From positions 1 through 64,000 of the forward strand of contig JAURVB010013950.1 of assembly GCA_033002965.1 (NCBI GenBank): 64,000 nucleotides of DNA. The letters run 5' to 3'. The stretch's first letter is position 1; each line of letters starts with the position of its first letter. The notes beneath the pieces were generated by a model. The model did no database searches and was not told the DNA's origin. It saw only the letters and a program-made list of their open reading frames with translations. Source of the DNA: Piper betle (taxonomy: Eukaryota > Streptophyta > Magnoliopsida > Piperales > Piperaceae). Below are positions 26,388 to 36,935 of the stretch, piece after piece. A program made the position numbers and the translations under genes.

Positions 26388-28182
26388 GGTTTTGTCGAGG
26401 ATCAGTTTGGATTGGGCTTGATAGCCAGAGCAGTTGACGAAGGAATTGCTGTAATTAAACGTATGGGTATTATGATCTTCAACATTGGTGGCTGCCCAGG
26501 GCAGGGTGTTTGCCGGCGCCTTTTTGAGTGTCGTGGCTTCCAGGTTATGAGGCTTTGGCAGACTAAAGTTATGCAGGTACTTCCAGGTTATCATGTTTAT
26601 TTTGGCAATTTTATAAACTTCTCATTTATAATTTTATTTTATTTTTGGAAGATTTTTCATTAGGTGAACATGATATTGCAGGCTGCTGATACTGACATCT
26701 CAGCTTTAGTGTAAATAGAGAAGAATAGTCGACATTGGTTTGAGTTCTTCATGGGTCTTGTGGGTGAGCAACCTATGTGTGCTCGGACAGCCTGGGTCTA
26801 CACACAATCTGGGGGTAGAATCTCCCATTCTTTATCTGTCTGATTTTAATAATTATTTTCTTTCTTATGTCGAAAATAAATATCTGGGTGAAACGCCATG
26901 TTCAAGGTGCTTGACAGGTCGAGATGATATTTGACTTTCTTAAAGATGGGTATCAAGAGGTTGGAAGCTCTTTGGATCTATCATTTGACAATGATTCTGT
27001 TGCAGATGAAAAAATCCCTTTTTAGCTTATCTTGCTAATGTTTTAAAAGATAGGAAATTTTCCCCTTATGAGCCTCCCGCTGGAAGCAGACAATTTCGAG
27101 ATCTTATTGCAGGCTTTATGAAGATATACTATCACATGCTTCTTACTTCTCAAGTAAGAAAGTGTTTTTCCACTCTGTATTATTGAAATCATTCACGTTT
27201 ATTACTTTTTATGTCTTGCTATTATATGAGCAGCATTGCACTGTTAATGATTCGTTTTCTTGCCATGATCTGTTTCTCTTAATCTTTATCTTGTGTTTTA
27301 TCTGTTAAAATTTACTTGACAATTCTGTTGATGCAATTTTCTTTTTATATGAGGTCATGTTTTTACCAAAAACTAGCTATTTGGTTTGTGAAGATGACAC
27401 AATACAGTAGATTAATATGTTCCATGATTGGTTGTAACTCTCCCTAGTATGTGCAGTGTTATCCCATATAGGAGTTGATCACCATAAATACTCTCGTAGC
27501 ACTGGTTTGTGTCAATCAAGATTTGTTGTCAAAGTTATAGCGTGAAAAGCTGTTTTAGTGTATTGCTAAACTGACCTATTTAATAAGCATGATTATATAA
27601 GATTGAGATTTGAATGTTCTGCCTAGATTGCTAAGATAATGCCATAAAACTGATGGCTTTATTCTTGGGTGAAGGTGGAGAAAATTCCTTGTTATACTTT
27701 TCTTTCTGTCACAAAAATAAATTATTCTGTGAAATGTAGAAAGAATTATTGGCTAACCTTTTTACTCATTTTCTTTGACTAGAAAGTTGCTATCTTTCCA
27801 TCAAGAGTTGCAGCTATTGAAAATGCTCTTTGATTATTCTCTCCAAGGCTGTCCATTGTTGGTCAACATCTTACAAGGCATTTGCCCAAATAATGGTTGA
27901 CGTCGTTGACACTTCAGGTATGAAAATACAAGCATATTAGTTTTATATTTTCATTGCAGTTGTTGAGAAAGTAAAAGGTAAGGTGTCCACTAATCAGATG
28001 GATCCCTCCCGCATATAGATTCACAATTAGGTCCATTACGATACATAAAATCAGGGATAGTATCCCTCGATATCTTTTGCTAAGAATAAAATTATCTTGA
28101 CACCTAACATATGAAACAAATCTAACATAATTCTAACAAACTTCTATTAACTCTTGACCGAAATCAAGCATGATCTCTAACA

Positions 28183-29635
28183 CTCCCCCTCAAGCTACGT
28201 AGGGATGTTTGAGAAGACTCTAGACAGGAGCTAACTTGGGAAGCCAGTGGAAGATCAGGTTGCAGGTAGTATAGGGAGCCATCACATGAGCCATGACCAA
28301 TCTTCATCCTGTTTTTCATGTCCTGAAAGATGCAACGATCAGAGGTAAATATAGCTTGACAGTGATTCTTTAGACATAGATGTTTCACTGACAAGAGACT
28401 CATTGGAAAGGAGGGAACAAGTAGAACATTATCAAGTAGCAGATGAGAGTGGATAGCAATGGTCCCCTTTCCTATGGCAGGGACCTTACTTCCATTAGCC
28501 AACCTTACCATTAAGGGAGTCTTAAAGGAAGTAAAAGTGGAAAACAGATGTGGTTTGTTAGTCATGTGGTCTGTAGCACCAGAGTTGACCAACCATGAAT
28601 GTGTGGAGGAGGCACCATGACCTGATATACTTGTACATACAACTGGTGCAGATGGTGAGGTAGCATCTTCGTGAGCAAGCTTCAGCGGATGTTCGAAATC
28701 CTCATGAGACAGAGTAAGACTTGAGGATGAAGGATGAGTCTCACAACCAGCAGTCAAAGCATCTGAAGTTGAGTTGATTGGCATGTCCTTGGTAGCCCAT
28801 TCTTACTTTTCCCAGTTTCTTCCAACACTTATCCTATATATGACCTTGCCTAGTTGCTTTTGACAAAAGTCACAGTGTCTAGTCTCCTTCTTGTTTCCAA
28901 TCTGACCAACTCCTTTTGCAGCAGCGAATGTGTCCTTTCTCCCTTTGAATGCCCTGGTAGTAGATGGAGTGGTGGCTGAAAGTGCAACATCTCCATCATG
29001 AGTTTCATAGACATCATTCTCCATATACATTCTAGAAAGCCTAGAAAAGGTGGAGTTGAGAGAAGGAAGATCATATCTAGTAAGCAATTGATTCTTTTCT
29101 GACTCATAATGTGGATTGAGAGTAGCAAGAAAGGATGACTTTCAATTCTTCCCTCTATCGCTTCCATGTTGCAAGGTCCTTAGGATGAGGTTGGTACAAG
29201 TTAAGCTCCTCCCACTTGGCCTTTACAAAACTGTAATGCTCGTGGGCCCTGTTTAGTGAGAAATAAATCCTCACAGAGCTCATATGTCCTTTGGACATTC
29301 CCTTCAAGGCCATAAGTCTCCTTACAGAGATCCAAACCGCATAAGCGGTTGGTAGTAGCATCACATCACAACTCACATATAGCTCCATGCTGTTCTACAA
29401 CCAAGATCTCACTCGATCATCTTCTTTCTCCCAACAGAAGTGTTTGTTTCTGGTTTGTCCTCCTCAAGTCTTGTTCCTTTGATGTGAGAAATGTCTTGAT
29501 AGCGGCACACCATGGAAGATAATTCTTGGAGCCACTTAACTTTGAAGATGTGATGGAAGAACTGTTGAGGAGATCGGTTATAGAGATAGTGGTGGTGTTA
29601 GATGAAGGACGACCGACTTTATCATCAGCCACCAT
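28183..29635 (-). pseudogene. Copia gag-protease remnant
   Basis: Three broken frames are visible: a gag start near 29635 with KLSGSKNYLPWCAAIKTFL, a middle gag part around 29155-29390, and a protease-like frame at about 28784-28200. The protease has WLVNSGATDHMT where Copia elements carry DSGAT, so the catalytic aspartate is replaced by asparagine. A cysteine pair (CDFC) near 28870 is what remains of the zinc knuckle. Frameshifts separate the pieces, so the frame is dead. Confidence 0.8.
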
Positions 29636-29820
29636 GGAAAAGTTGTAAAAAGTATTACAAACTCAATAACAACAGGAAATAATGGTTAAAACCTTTGAGT
29701 AGGAGTTGTAACAGACTTGAATACTCAAGGTCTGGCAAAGCAAGCAAGAGAAAGGTTGCAGATGTAGTCAAGCAATCAGGATCTGGTTTACCAGAAATCA
29801 CAGGCTCAACACGATCATAT

Positions 29821-29832
29821 GCTCTGATACCA
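29821..29832 (-). other. Primer-binding site of the Copia element
   Basis: The complement reads TGGTATCAGAGC, the usual initiator-methionine tRNA primer site of plant LTR elements. It directly abuts the LTR end ...CTCAACA at 29833, with no spacer. Confidence 0.88.
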
Positions 29833-31816
29833 TGTTGAGAAAGTAAAGGGTTAGGTGCTAACCAAGCAGATGGATCCTTCCCATGATCTAGATTTTGAAC
29901 CGGGCAATCGTGTTTATGTGAGAGACTTTTGAATGCCAATGAAGTTGCCAACTTTAAAGGAAACATATTTTCATTACTGTTGATAGCATGCTTAAATGGA
30001 ATATGAATGTATATCTTGCTGTATAAGGCAAGTAAATTAAACTCCAAGTATGTTTATATCATTTGGCCATTTTGTATCGGCGAAGAATCACCTAGAACTT
30101 GTTCGAGGCCCTAAAGCTATCTAAATTATGATTCTTGTCAAATTGGCACCTAAATAATTGCTCTTTTTTTATGTTTAGTTATCATGATTTTTTTTCTCCA
30201 TGTAATTTTTTTTCCTGTCTAGGGAACAAAATGGTTGTATTCCCACAGATGGTGCCCTTACAGTTATTGAAGCACCTCGTCAATCAGATCTGATGATTGA
30301 GTTGGTTAAGAAGTTGAGGCCTCATGTTGTCATCACTGGCATTGAACATTTTGAGGCTGTTACTAGCTCTGCATTTGAGCACCTTCTAGTCACAACTGGG
30401 GACATCGGTTCACGTATATTTTTGGATATCTCTGACCACTTGGATCGTTCTCGCTTGCCAGGCTCAAATGGAGTGCTTAAGTATCTTGCTAAAAATGCAT
30501 TGCCTTCAAATGCTGCCATTCTCCGTGGTCTTGTTAAAAATCAAGTGATGTAGCTTCAGAAATCTTAAGTCGTGGAGGAGATTTAGTGATTAAGATCTGA
30601 TGCCATTATTTATTTTCAGGTGTATACTGACTTGGAAGTAGCTTTTGTTATATCAGAAAATGAGTCCATTTACAGGGGTTTGGCAAAAGCTGTTGAAATA
30701 TTGGAGGGACATACAGTTGTATTGAGCCAGCGTTATTATGGCTATTTGTTTCATGAGCTTCTGGCTTTTCAACTTCCTGATCGTCATCTACTATCTCAGG
30801 TCCAAATTTCTGTGCACCTTTTGGCTTTTTCTATTTGTTGGCAACATGTTTAAGTTTAAATTGTAATTATGTAGAACCATTGCTAACATTGCAATGGAAG
30901 ATGACAATACAAGTTCTCTATCAATAGTTATTACATGATGCTTGATTTATTCAGGGGAATATACAAGGCATCTTCATTAACTTGTAGTTCTATTTGAAGT
31001 TGTACCTTAATTTTCACGTCTTATTAGTAGGGATTTGTTAGGAATCTTGCTCATTGAGATGTTACTTGTATTAGGTCATCTTTCGATTATATATGGCCTC
31101 AAGCTTCATGTAGTTTTGGGGAAAGAAAGGCCTTGTTTATAAATTTTGATACCCTCTTGGTTTTTTTCTCTTCTATCCATGACTCTCCTGTAGCTTCTGC
31201 TTCTCTAAAATTACCCTCCATCACCTTAGTTCATCACCTACATAGTAATAATAATTTGAAAAGATTTAGGCACCAATGTAAATTCATCTTATTTTCACAT
31301 TTTCTAAAGGTTGCTACTAGAAAGCTGTGTTTGCCAACGAGTAAAGCATGGCTGACTAAATGTAAAAAACAATCTATCAAGAATACAAATTCATGCTATT
31401 GAAGTTTATCCACTTTTCAATAATAAAAGATGATGATGATGATTCAAATATATTATGTTAGTTAGGATCTAAAAGTGGTTAGCATATTCTCACATTGCTA
31501 AATATGTATTCTTTTAACTTGTTTATGATATCTGCTTTTTTTTCCTATTTCTTTATTCATGTGTATTCTGGGCAATGCATCTTCCTGTTTGTGTCCGCTT
31601 TTATTTTTTGCACTTAAATTTATGATCTCTTGGTTTCATGAAAAGACAGATACCAACATGATTTAATTGGGTATATATTTGCAGAGGGAAAGTGAAAAGG
31701 TGGAATCTGTGGAGATGATTGGTTTTTCAAGTTATGGCGCTTCTACACTTGGTGATGCAGAGCTTTTTATTAGTGAACCTAACTACTCACTAATTCACAT
31801 GGATGTGGACCATAGT

Positions 31817-32889
31817 TGTGAGATTTTTAACTTAGTCTCGCATATATTACTTAATGAGGTAAGATCCTGTTTATAAGTAGGAATGAACTATAAATCTTTA
31901 ACTTGGTTAACCACTTTTGAAGAAATGACTTAGGCTTATTACGTTGTACTTTGGACATTGTTATTATAAATAGTATCAAATTTTCCTAGTTCCGTATTAG
32001 ATAGTGAGGTAGACTATAGCGTTGGTTAGGCTACCAGTCACGAGCTAAAAAAGTTCATGGGCTGGGGTTAGCAACAGACCAAGTGGAGGATTTTCGGGGA
32101 CAGAATTTCTTAAGGTGGGTGGATTATGAGATTCTTTAACTTAGTCCCACATTTAATACTTACTGGGGTAAGATCTAGTTTATAAGTAGGAATGTACTAT
32201 AAATCTTTAATTTAGTTAACTATTTTTAAAGAAAATGATTTAGGTTTATTACGTTGCACTTTGGGCCGGATCATTACAAATGGTATCAGAGCCTCTTGGT
32301 TCTATATTAGATGGTGGGTTGGGCTAGGAAAATTGATTAGGCTGCCGGTCACGGGTTAAAGAAGGTTGTAGGTTGGGGTTAGCAATGGGCCAAGTGTAGG
32401 AATTTTGAAGATGAAATTTTCTAAGGTGAGTGGATAGTGAGATCCCTTAACTTAGTCTTGCATCTAATACCTATTGGGGTAAGATCCAGTGAGAATGTAC
32501 TATAAAATTTTAATTTGGTTAACCACTTTTGAAGAAATTATTTAGGCCTATTACACTACACTTCAGGCTAGGTCGTTACAAATAACATCAGAGCTTTTTG
32601 GTTTCATGTTAGATAATGGGTTAGACTATGAACGTTAGTTAGGCTATCGGTCACGAGCCAAAGAAGGTCGTGAGGTGGGGCTAGCAATGGGCCAAATATA
32701 AGAATTTCGAGGATGAAATTTCTTAAAGTGGGGGGATTGTGAGATCCCTTAACTTAGTCCTATATTTAATATTTACAGGGGCAAGATTTTATTTATAAGT
32801 AGGAATTGACTATAGATTTTTAACTTAATTAACCACTCTTGAAAATATAACATAGCCCGTTATATTGCACTTTGGGTCGGATTATTACA
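31817..32889 (+). mobile_element. Tandem TRIM-like array: four LTRs, three short interiors
   Basis: A unit of about 303-310 bp is repeated. LTR copies begin TGTGAGAT at 31817 and in degenerate or full form near 32125, 32435 and 32738; each is about 150 bp and ends ...ATTACA. Right after each inner LTR comes a primer-binding-like site: TAGTATCAAA near 31970, TGGTATCAGAGC near 32279, and a degenerate AACATCAGAGC near 32584. A short interior of about 150 bp follows, ending in a purine-rich tract (TTAAAGTGGGGGGA near 32725) before the next LTR. No protein is encoded. This matches terminal-repeat retrotransposons in miniature, in a tandem arrangement. It sits inside an MMT exon, between the codons for HMDVDHS and QSIFESFERQN. 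I could not identify a target duplication. Confidence 0.78.
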
Positions 32890-33155
32890 ATGTCCTACCA
32901 ATCCATCTTTGAGAGCTTTGAGAGACAGAATGCGGTCAAGTCTAAAACAGATATTGATAGTGGGAAACAAAAATTTATACAAAAGACTTATGGCCTAGCA
33001 ATTGGTAGCAACAAGGAATTGGTGTGTAGTGATTCCTCCATTTTACTGCATAATAAGATGGTTATGTGTTGTATTCAAGAAGGTGGAACACTTCTTCCTG
33101 TTGGAACAAGTGGAAAGCATGTGTATTCATCCAAATTGCTAAAGGCAAACTTTGT

Positions 33156-33485
33156 GACAATTCCTACTAATATGAAAGATGGATTTAATATCACAAAAAA
33201 CGATCTAGCCACTTCACCTGGAAAAGCTACAAAACCATGGGTTTACATCTGTGGACCCACCGTCAACCCCACTGTATTGCTATATAGCACTAAGGAGATG
33301 CAGGAAATTTTGCAAGTTTGCTCTCAGTTTGACAATTCCTACTAATATGGAAGATGGATTGAAGATCACAAAAAACGATCAAGCCACTTCACTTGGAAAA
33401 GCTACAAAACCATGGGTTTACATCTGTGGACCCACCGTCAACCCCACTGTATTGCAAGAAATTTTGCAAGTTTGCGCTCAATTTG
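33156..33485 (+). repeat. Out-of-frame tandem duplication inside an MMT exon
   Basis: GACAATTCCTACTAATATG occurs near 33156 and again near 33331; the units are offset by 175 bp. Both include CCATGGGTTTACATCTGTGG. The second copy lacks about 21 bp present in the first (the stretch with CTATATAGCACTAAGG). As 175 is not a multiple of three, the duplication shifts the frame. Confidence 0.88.
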
Positions 33486-34701
33486 GAGCAATGGTTATAA
33501 TTGATACTTCATTCTCGGGGCTGGAGTTTGATGGTTGGGCTGGCTGGAACTTGGATGAGAGTTTGTCAGAGCTAAAGCATGCAGATTAAGCATTTTTCGT
33601 CTGTTTACTGGGCAATCCATCATATCAGCTGCTGGCTGGAGGCCTTGAATTTGGATTTTTGGCTTTACATCCTAGTCTAGTTGAAGGTTTTCACAGTTTC
33701 CCGGGGTTAAGCAGGCCACATAGACTAGCAAAAATATTTTGAAAAAGCTGTTAGCTTTACAAGAACAAAATTCAGTTAGTTTGTCAGAAGCCATTGTTGA
33801 ACACAAGAAAATCTTGAAATGCAGATCAAACAGTTTACAGAAGTATAGTGTTTCCATACTCGGTATACAAATATCCTTTCAAAATTTTGCATTTGATATT
33901 TTTTGCAGTGATAGCTTACTCTCTTTTTTGTATGGTACATTTTCTTATGGGCCTTTATTCTGCAAATGCTTAAAAAGTCATATTTAATGGTTGAACTCAG
34001 TATTCGCTTTCCTGTTTGATGGATCCTGGTCAGTGTGCGCTAGAGACAAGACATAATTGATGCTTCATTGTGCACTAACTGAATTGTGGCACTTCAGACT
34101 TAAGTGATTGGTTTAATTTGAAGTTGTTTGACTAACTCTTGCCTGATGTGGAAAAATACTTTATAAATAATTTTGAAGGTACCATAAAACATGAAAACTT
34201 ACTGGATATGGTTTCTTGTTAACTGGTGAACTTGTTGACACGGTTCAAAATTTCCAAAAAATGTGTGAAAATTTATATTTGGTATTTGCCTGAAGCATGT
34301 ATCAGTAGTACCGGCATGGTTGGTGGTCAGCTAAATTCTCTTATTGCAAATTTTAGTAGATGCAAAATGAATATCTGACTATCACAATGCATTAGCTTTT
34401 TCGTGTACTTTACGCTGATGGTCATTTTGATCAACAGGCACTAGAAAGCTGTGGCTGGGAGGTTGTTGGCTGCTCAGCTGGTGTCTCATTGGTAGCAAAA
34501 CCATCAGGTGCTTATGAAGCAAAACTTAATTTCTCAAGTTTCAGGGATGCTTTCTTCAGGCCACTGGTCTGTACATCAACAGCAGCTCATGGACTTGCAT
34601 CCCTGGTTACTGCCGTTTTAATTTTGCACTTGAGGATTCCATATTTGACAAGGCCTTGGAGTGTATAACTCTCTCCAAAAAGTTAATATTAGATACTTAA
34701 A

Positions 34702-35472
34702 ATTTGATAATTAATTCCATGTCCAACTGCAAGTATTTCACGATTAGTGCAAATAATCAAATGCCAAAACTAAGTCCGTTTAACATTATTTGGGCATGTA
34801 AGATAAAGACTCCCTCCATTATTCGGGCTGCTAGTCTGTGTGTATCATTTTATTGGAAGCCAAGTTTTTTGCTTTATCTGATGACTGCAGTATTGATGAT
34901 TGGGTTGCCCCTCTTACAGGGGCATCAAGACTTCTTTGCACGTGTTCTTCAATAATATGCATTTTTTTAATAAACGAAAACACAACACTTTATTGCATGT
35001 GATTTTGTTAGCTTCCTGATTTATTTTTATATCCCCTCGCAAGTATTAAAAAGGAAAAACAAAATCTTTGGTGCACCCAATATCCTTAGTAATACATTGT
35101 GCATTTCCTCTCTTTTTTTCCCCTGTTTCTTGGTTACCGTCAAGAGACTTTCATCCCAGAGCAGCACTCACACAAAGCAACGTAGCGTTTAGATCTGGCT
35201 GTTGTATGTACGGGGCAAAATCAAATTAGTGACCATTCTCCTTCACTTAGCCCCCAAACTATAAGCTTTGAGCTCAATAAATAAATACATACTATTCACT
35301 TAACAAAAGAAATTTTTTTCTTTTCCCGAAGAAATATTTAATGCCACTCCCTATAAGGCTTAATAATTAATAATATTTTTTAACATGTATTAATTTTTAA
35401 ATAGTGTAGACTGTAAAGTGAGGCCCACCCTTCGTATTTAGTAAGATATTACTGGATTCTCGACAGCAAAAC
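34702..35472. other. Intergenic DNA between MMT and small heat shock gene
   Basis: AT-rich, with MMT 3' sequence at the left and the heat shock promoter at the right. No further gene is recognisable. Confidence 0.5.
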
Positions 35473-35484
35473 GAACGTTCTAGG
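35471..35484 (+). promoter_or_regulatory. Heat shock element-like site
   Basis: ACGAACGTTCTAGG contains GAA-CG-TTC-TA-G, a nearly perfect set of alternating GAA/TTC pentamer units as bound by heat shock factors. A partial unit TTCTCGAC lies just upstream at about 35457-35464. It is about 40 bp before a TATA-like box and about 215 bp before the start codon of the small heat shock gene. Confidence 0.6.
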
Positions 35485-35510
35485 CCGGTCCCAACCGACA
35501 CCAGTAAAAA

Positions 35511-35520
35511 ATAAATAAAA
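35511..35520 (+). promoter_or_regulatory. TATA-like box of the small heat shock gene
   Basis: ATAAATAAAA lies 30-40 bp downstream of the heat-shock-element-like site and would place transcription start near 35545, giving a leader of about 140 nt. Confidence 0.45.
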
Positions 35521-35688
35521 GGAAAACCATCGATATCTCCAGAAGCGTCTTCACTCGATCTTTCTTGTACTCCTATAAGAACCACACCTCCGATCTACCC
35601 CATGACTTCACAGCCAGATCGACCCGACAATCAACCTCCATAGGCAGTAGCCGCGAAGCAGGTACTACACGTTGTATTTGCAACAACG

Positions 35689-36243
35689 ATGAAGGAAATG
35701 AAGTCCCTATTGCTTGCTCTGTTGATCCTGTTCATGGGCTGTCCGGCCATGGGTCTTTTCCCATACTCTCGTGACCTCTGGGACATGATGATCCCCGGCG
35801 ATGACCCATTCCGAATCCTGGAGCAGAGGCCCCTCGCCATCCCCAAGAGCACAGACAACCTCGCCATCGCCCGCGCGGACTGGAAGGAGACGCCCACTGC
35901 CCACATCATCACCCTCGACTTGCCCGGGATCAGGAAGGAGGACATGAAGATCGAGGTGGAGGAGAGCCCGCGTGTGCTGAGAATAAGCGGGGAGAGGAAG
36001 GCGGAGGCGGAGGTGGAGGGGGAGAAGTGGCACCGGGCGGAGAGGACGGCCGGCAAGTTCTGGAGGCAGTTCCGGCTGCCGGCGGCGGCGGATTTGGAGA
36101 GCATAAAGGCGCACCTGGAGAAGGGGGTGCTCAGGGTGACGGTGGAGAAGTTGGCGGAGGAGAAGAAGCGGCTGGCCAAGGTGGTCAATGTGGTGGAGGA
36201 GACGGATGGTCAGGACATCAAGGCCTCCAAAGCCGAAATATGA
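35689..36243 (+). CDS. Endoplasmic reticulum small heat shock protein (HSP20 family)
   Basis: An ATP-independent chaperone that binds unfolding proteins, here in the ER lumen. The 184-aa intronless frame has a hydrophobic signal peptide at residues 1-22 ([18 protein letters not shown]), then the alpha-crystallin domain at about 62-155. The domain holds the HSP20 consensus P-x14-GVL: Pro131 and GVL at 146-148 ([13 protein letters not shown]). The region [20 protein letters not shown] and the tail [10 protein letters not shown] match plant ER-type small HSPs. That class normally ends in KAEL or a similar retention-like signal; here the last residue is Ile. Start choice: the ATG at 35689 directly precedes the signal peptide; a second Met follows at codon 4. 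A heat-shock-element-like site and TATA-like box lie upstream, so heat induction is likely. The coding region is GC-rich against AT-rich flanks. Confidence 0.95.
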   Translation: MKEMKSLLLALLILFMGCPAMGLFPYSRDLWDMMIPGDDPFRILEQRPLAIPKSTDNLAIARADWKETPTAHIITLDLPGIRKEDMKIEVEESPRVLRISGERKAEAEVEGEKWHRAERTAGKFWRQFRLPAAADLESIKAHLEKGVLRVTVEKLAEEKKRLAKVVNVVEETDGQDIKASKAEI

Positions 36244-36803
36244 TGATGATAAAACATATGTATATTATTATTAGAATGATTCTGCTCGTAGTTAACGAGA
36301 TACTGCATATTTATTAGAATTATTGTTAATGTTGTGTGTGTAAAAAAGATGTTGGAGAACTACATAATGAGAACGTTTTTATATGGTAAGAGTTGTTTTA
36401 TTTGTTTCCCGGCTTATGCAATGTTCACGTCTCTTGTTCCCATTTTATTGAACAACTTCAGATTCAGCGGCCTGTAAAATATCAGTCATGCAAGCATTCA
36501 TAGATATTTTATGCGATTCATAAGAGAAGCTATCTTATATTATCTTATAGTAACAAAATGGTGGAGGACTTCTTAGCTACGTTGATATAATGGGTAAGGA
36601 TCACACAAACTAGGAACGATTGCAACAAGCTACTACATCTGTTTCTTTTTCTTTTTTTTCTTTTTCTAATATGTCCTTGTCTTTTATCAGTAGGATTCAC
36701 TTAGAGCTGAGCTCGACCCAATGACCTCTTAATACCTGAAAATACAATGTTTTAATTATTTGACCAACCATTAGGAGAAGCAAATACAACGGGTACAACA
36801 ATC

Positions 36804-36935
36804 ACTAAGATTAACGAAGTTACATTCTTCCAAAATTTATTTATATACTCGTTCAAAAAACCAATCACTAAGATTAACCAAGTTGTAATTAATTCATACT
36901 TCTTCCATAATTTATTTATGTATTCGTTCAAAAAA
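36804..36935. repeat. Imperfect tandem repeat, two copies
   Basis: CACTAAGATTAAC(G/C)AAGTT followed by CTTCCA(A/T)AATTTATTTAT and CTCGTTCAAAAAA-type sequence occurs twice in a row, with a short insertion in the second copy. Copies begin near 36804 and 36866. Confidence 0.75.

Larger units (their letters stand above)
27961..29895 (-). mobile_element. Deleted Copia-type LTR retrotransposon, antisense to MMT
   Basis: On the minus strand the element reads: truncated 5' LTR (29895-29833, about 60 bp), tRNA-Met-type primer-binding site TGGTATCAGAGC (29832-29821), gag start near 29635, protease-like region, a purine-rich tract GAGGGGGAG just before the 3' LTR, and a full 3' LTR 28182-27961 (222 bp, TGTTAGAG...CTCAACA). 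The LTR-proximal ends match between copies. Integrase, reverse transcriptase and RNase H are absent, so it is an internally deleted, non-autonomous copy. It lies in the MMT intron between the exons at 27783-27916 and about 30222-30543. The outer part of the 5' LTR is lost, so no target duplication can be read. Confidence 0.85.
22177..34701 (+). pseudogene. Methionine S-methyltransferase (MMT) pseudogene with nested transposons
   Basis: MMT makes S-methylmethionine from AdoMet and methionine; the family joins an N-terminal methyltransferase to an aminotransferase-like half. Exons: 22177-22399, 22836-23029 (methyltransferase loop ELGCGNGW), 24993-about 25177, 25326-25421, 26388-26576, 26682-27153, 27783-27916, about 30222-30543, 30620-30799, 31685-31816, about 32890-33850, 34438-34701. 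Damage: deletions in exon 3; in-frame TAA 26712-26714; one T missing at about 27020; TGA 27831-27833 and TAA 27891-27893, replacing Arg and Gln codons; an array of miniature LTR elements inside an exon (31817-32889); an out-of-frame 175-bp duplication near 33156-33485; frame changes near 33600 and 33735; one G missing near 34560. Exons 1, 2, 4, 5, 8 and 9 remain open with good splice sites. Several independent lesions make a working product very unlikely. Introns also hold a solo LTR and a Copia element. Confidence 0.93.

Noticed and set aside
35631..36317. Open frames on both strands overlapping the small heat shock gene
   Set aside because: Shadows of the GC-rich HSP20 coding sequence in other frames.
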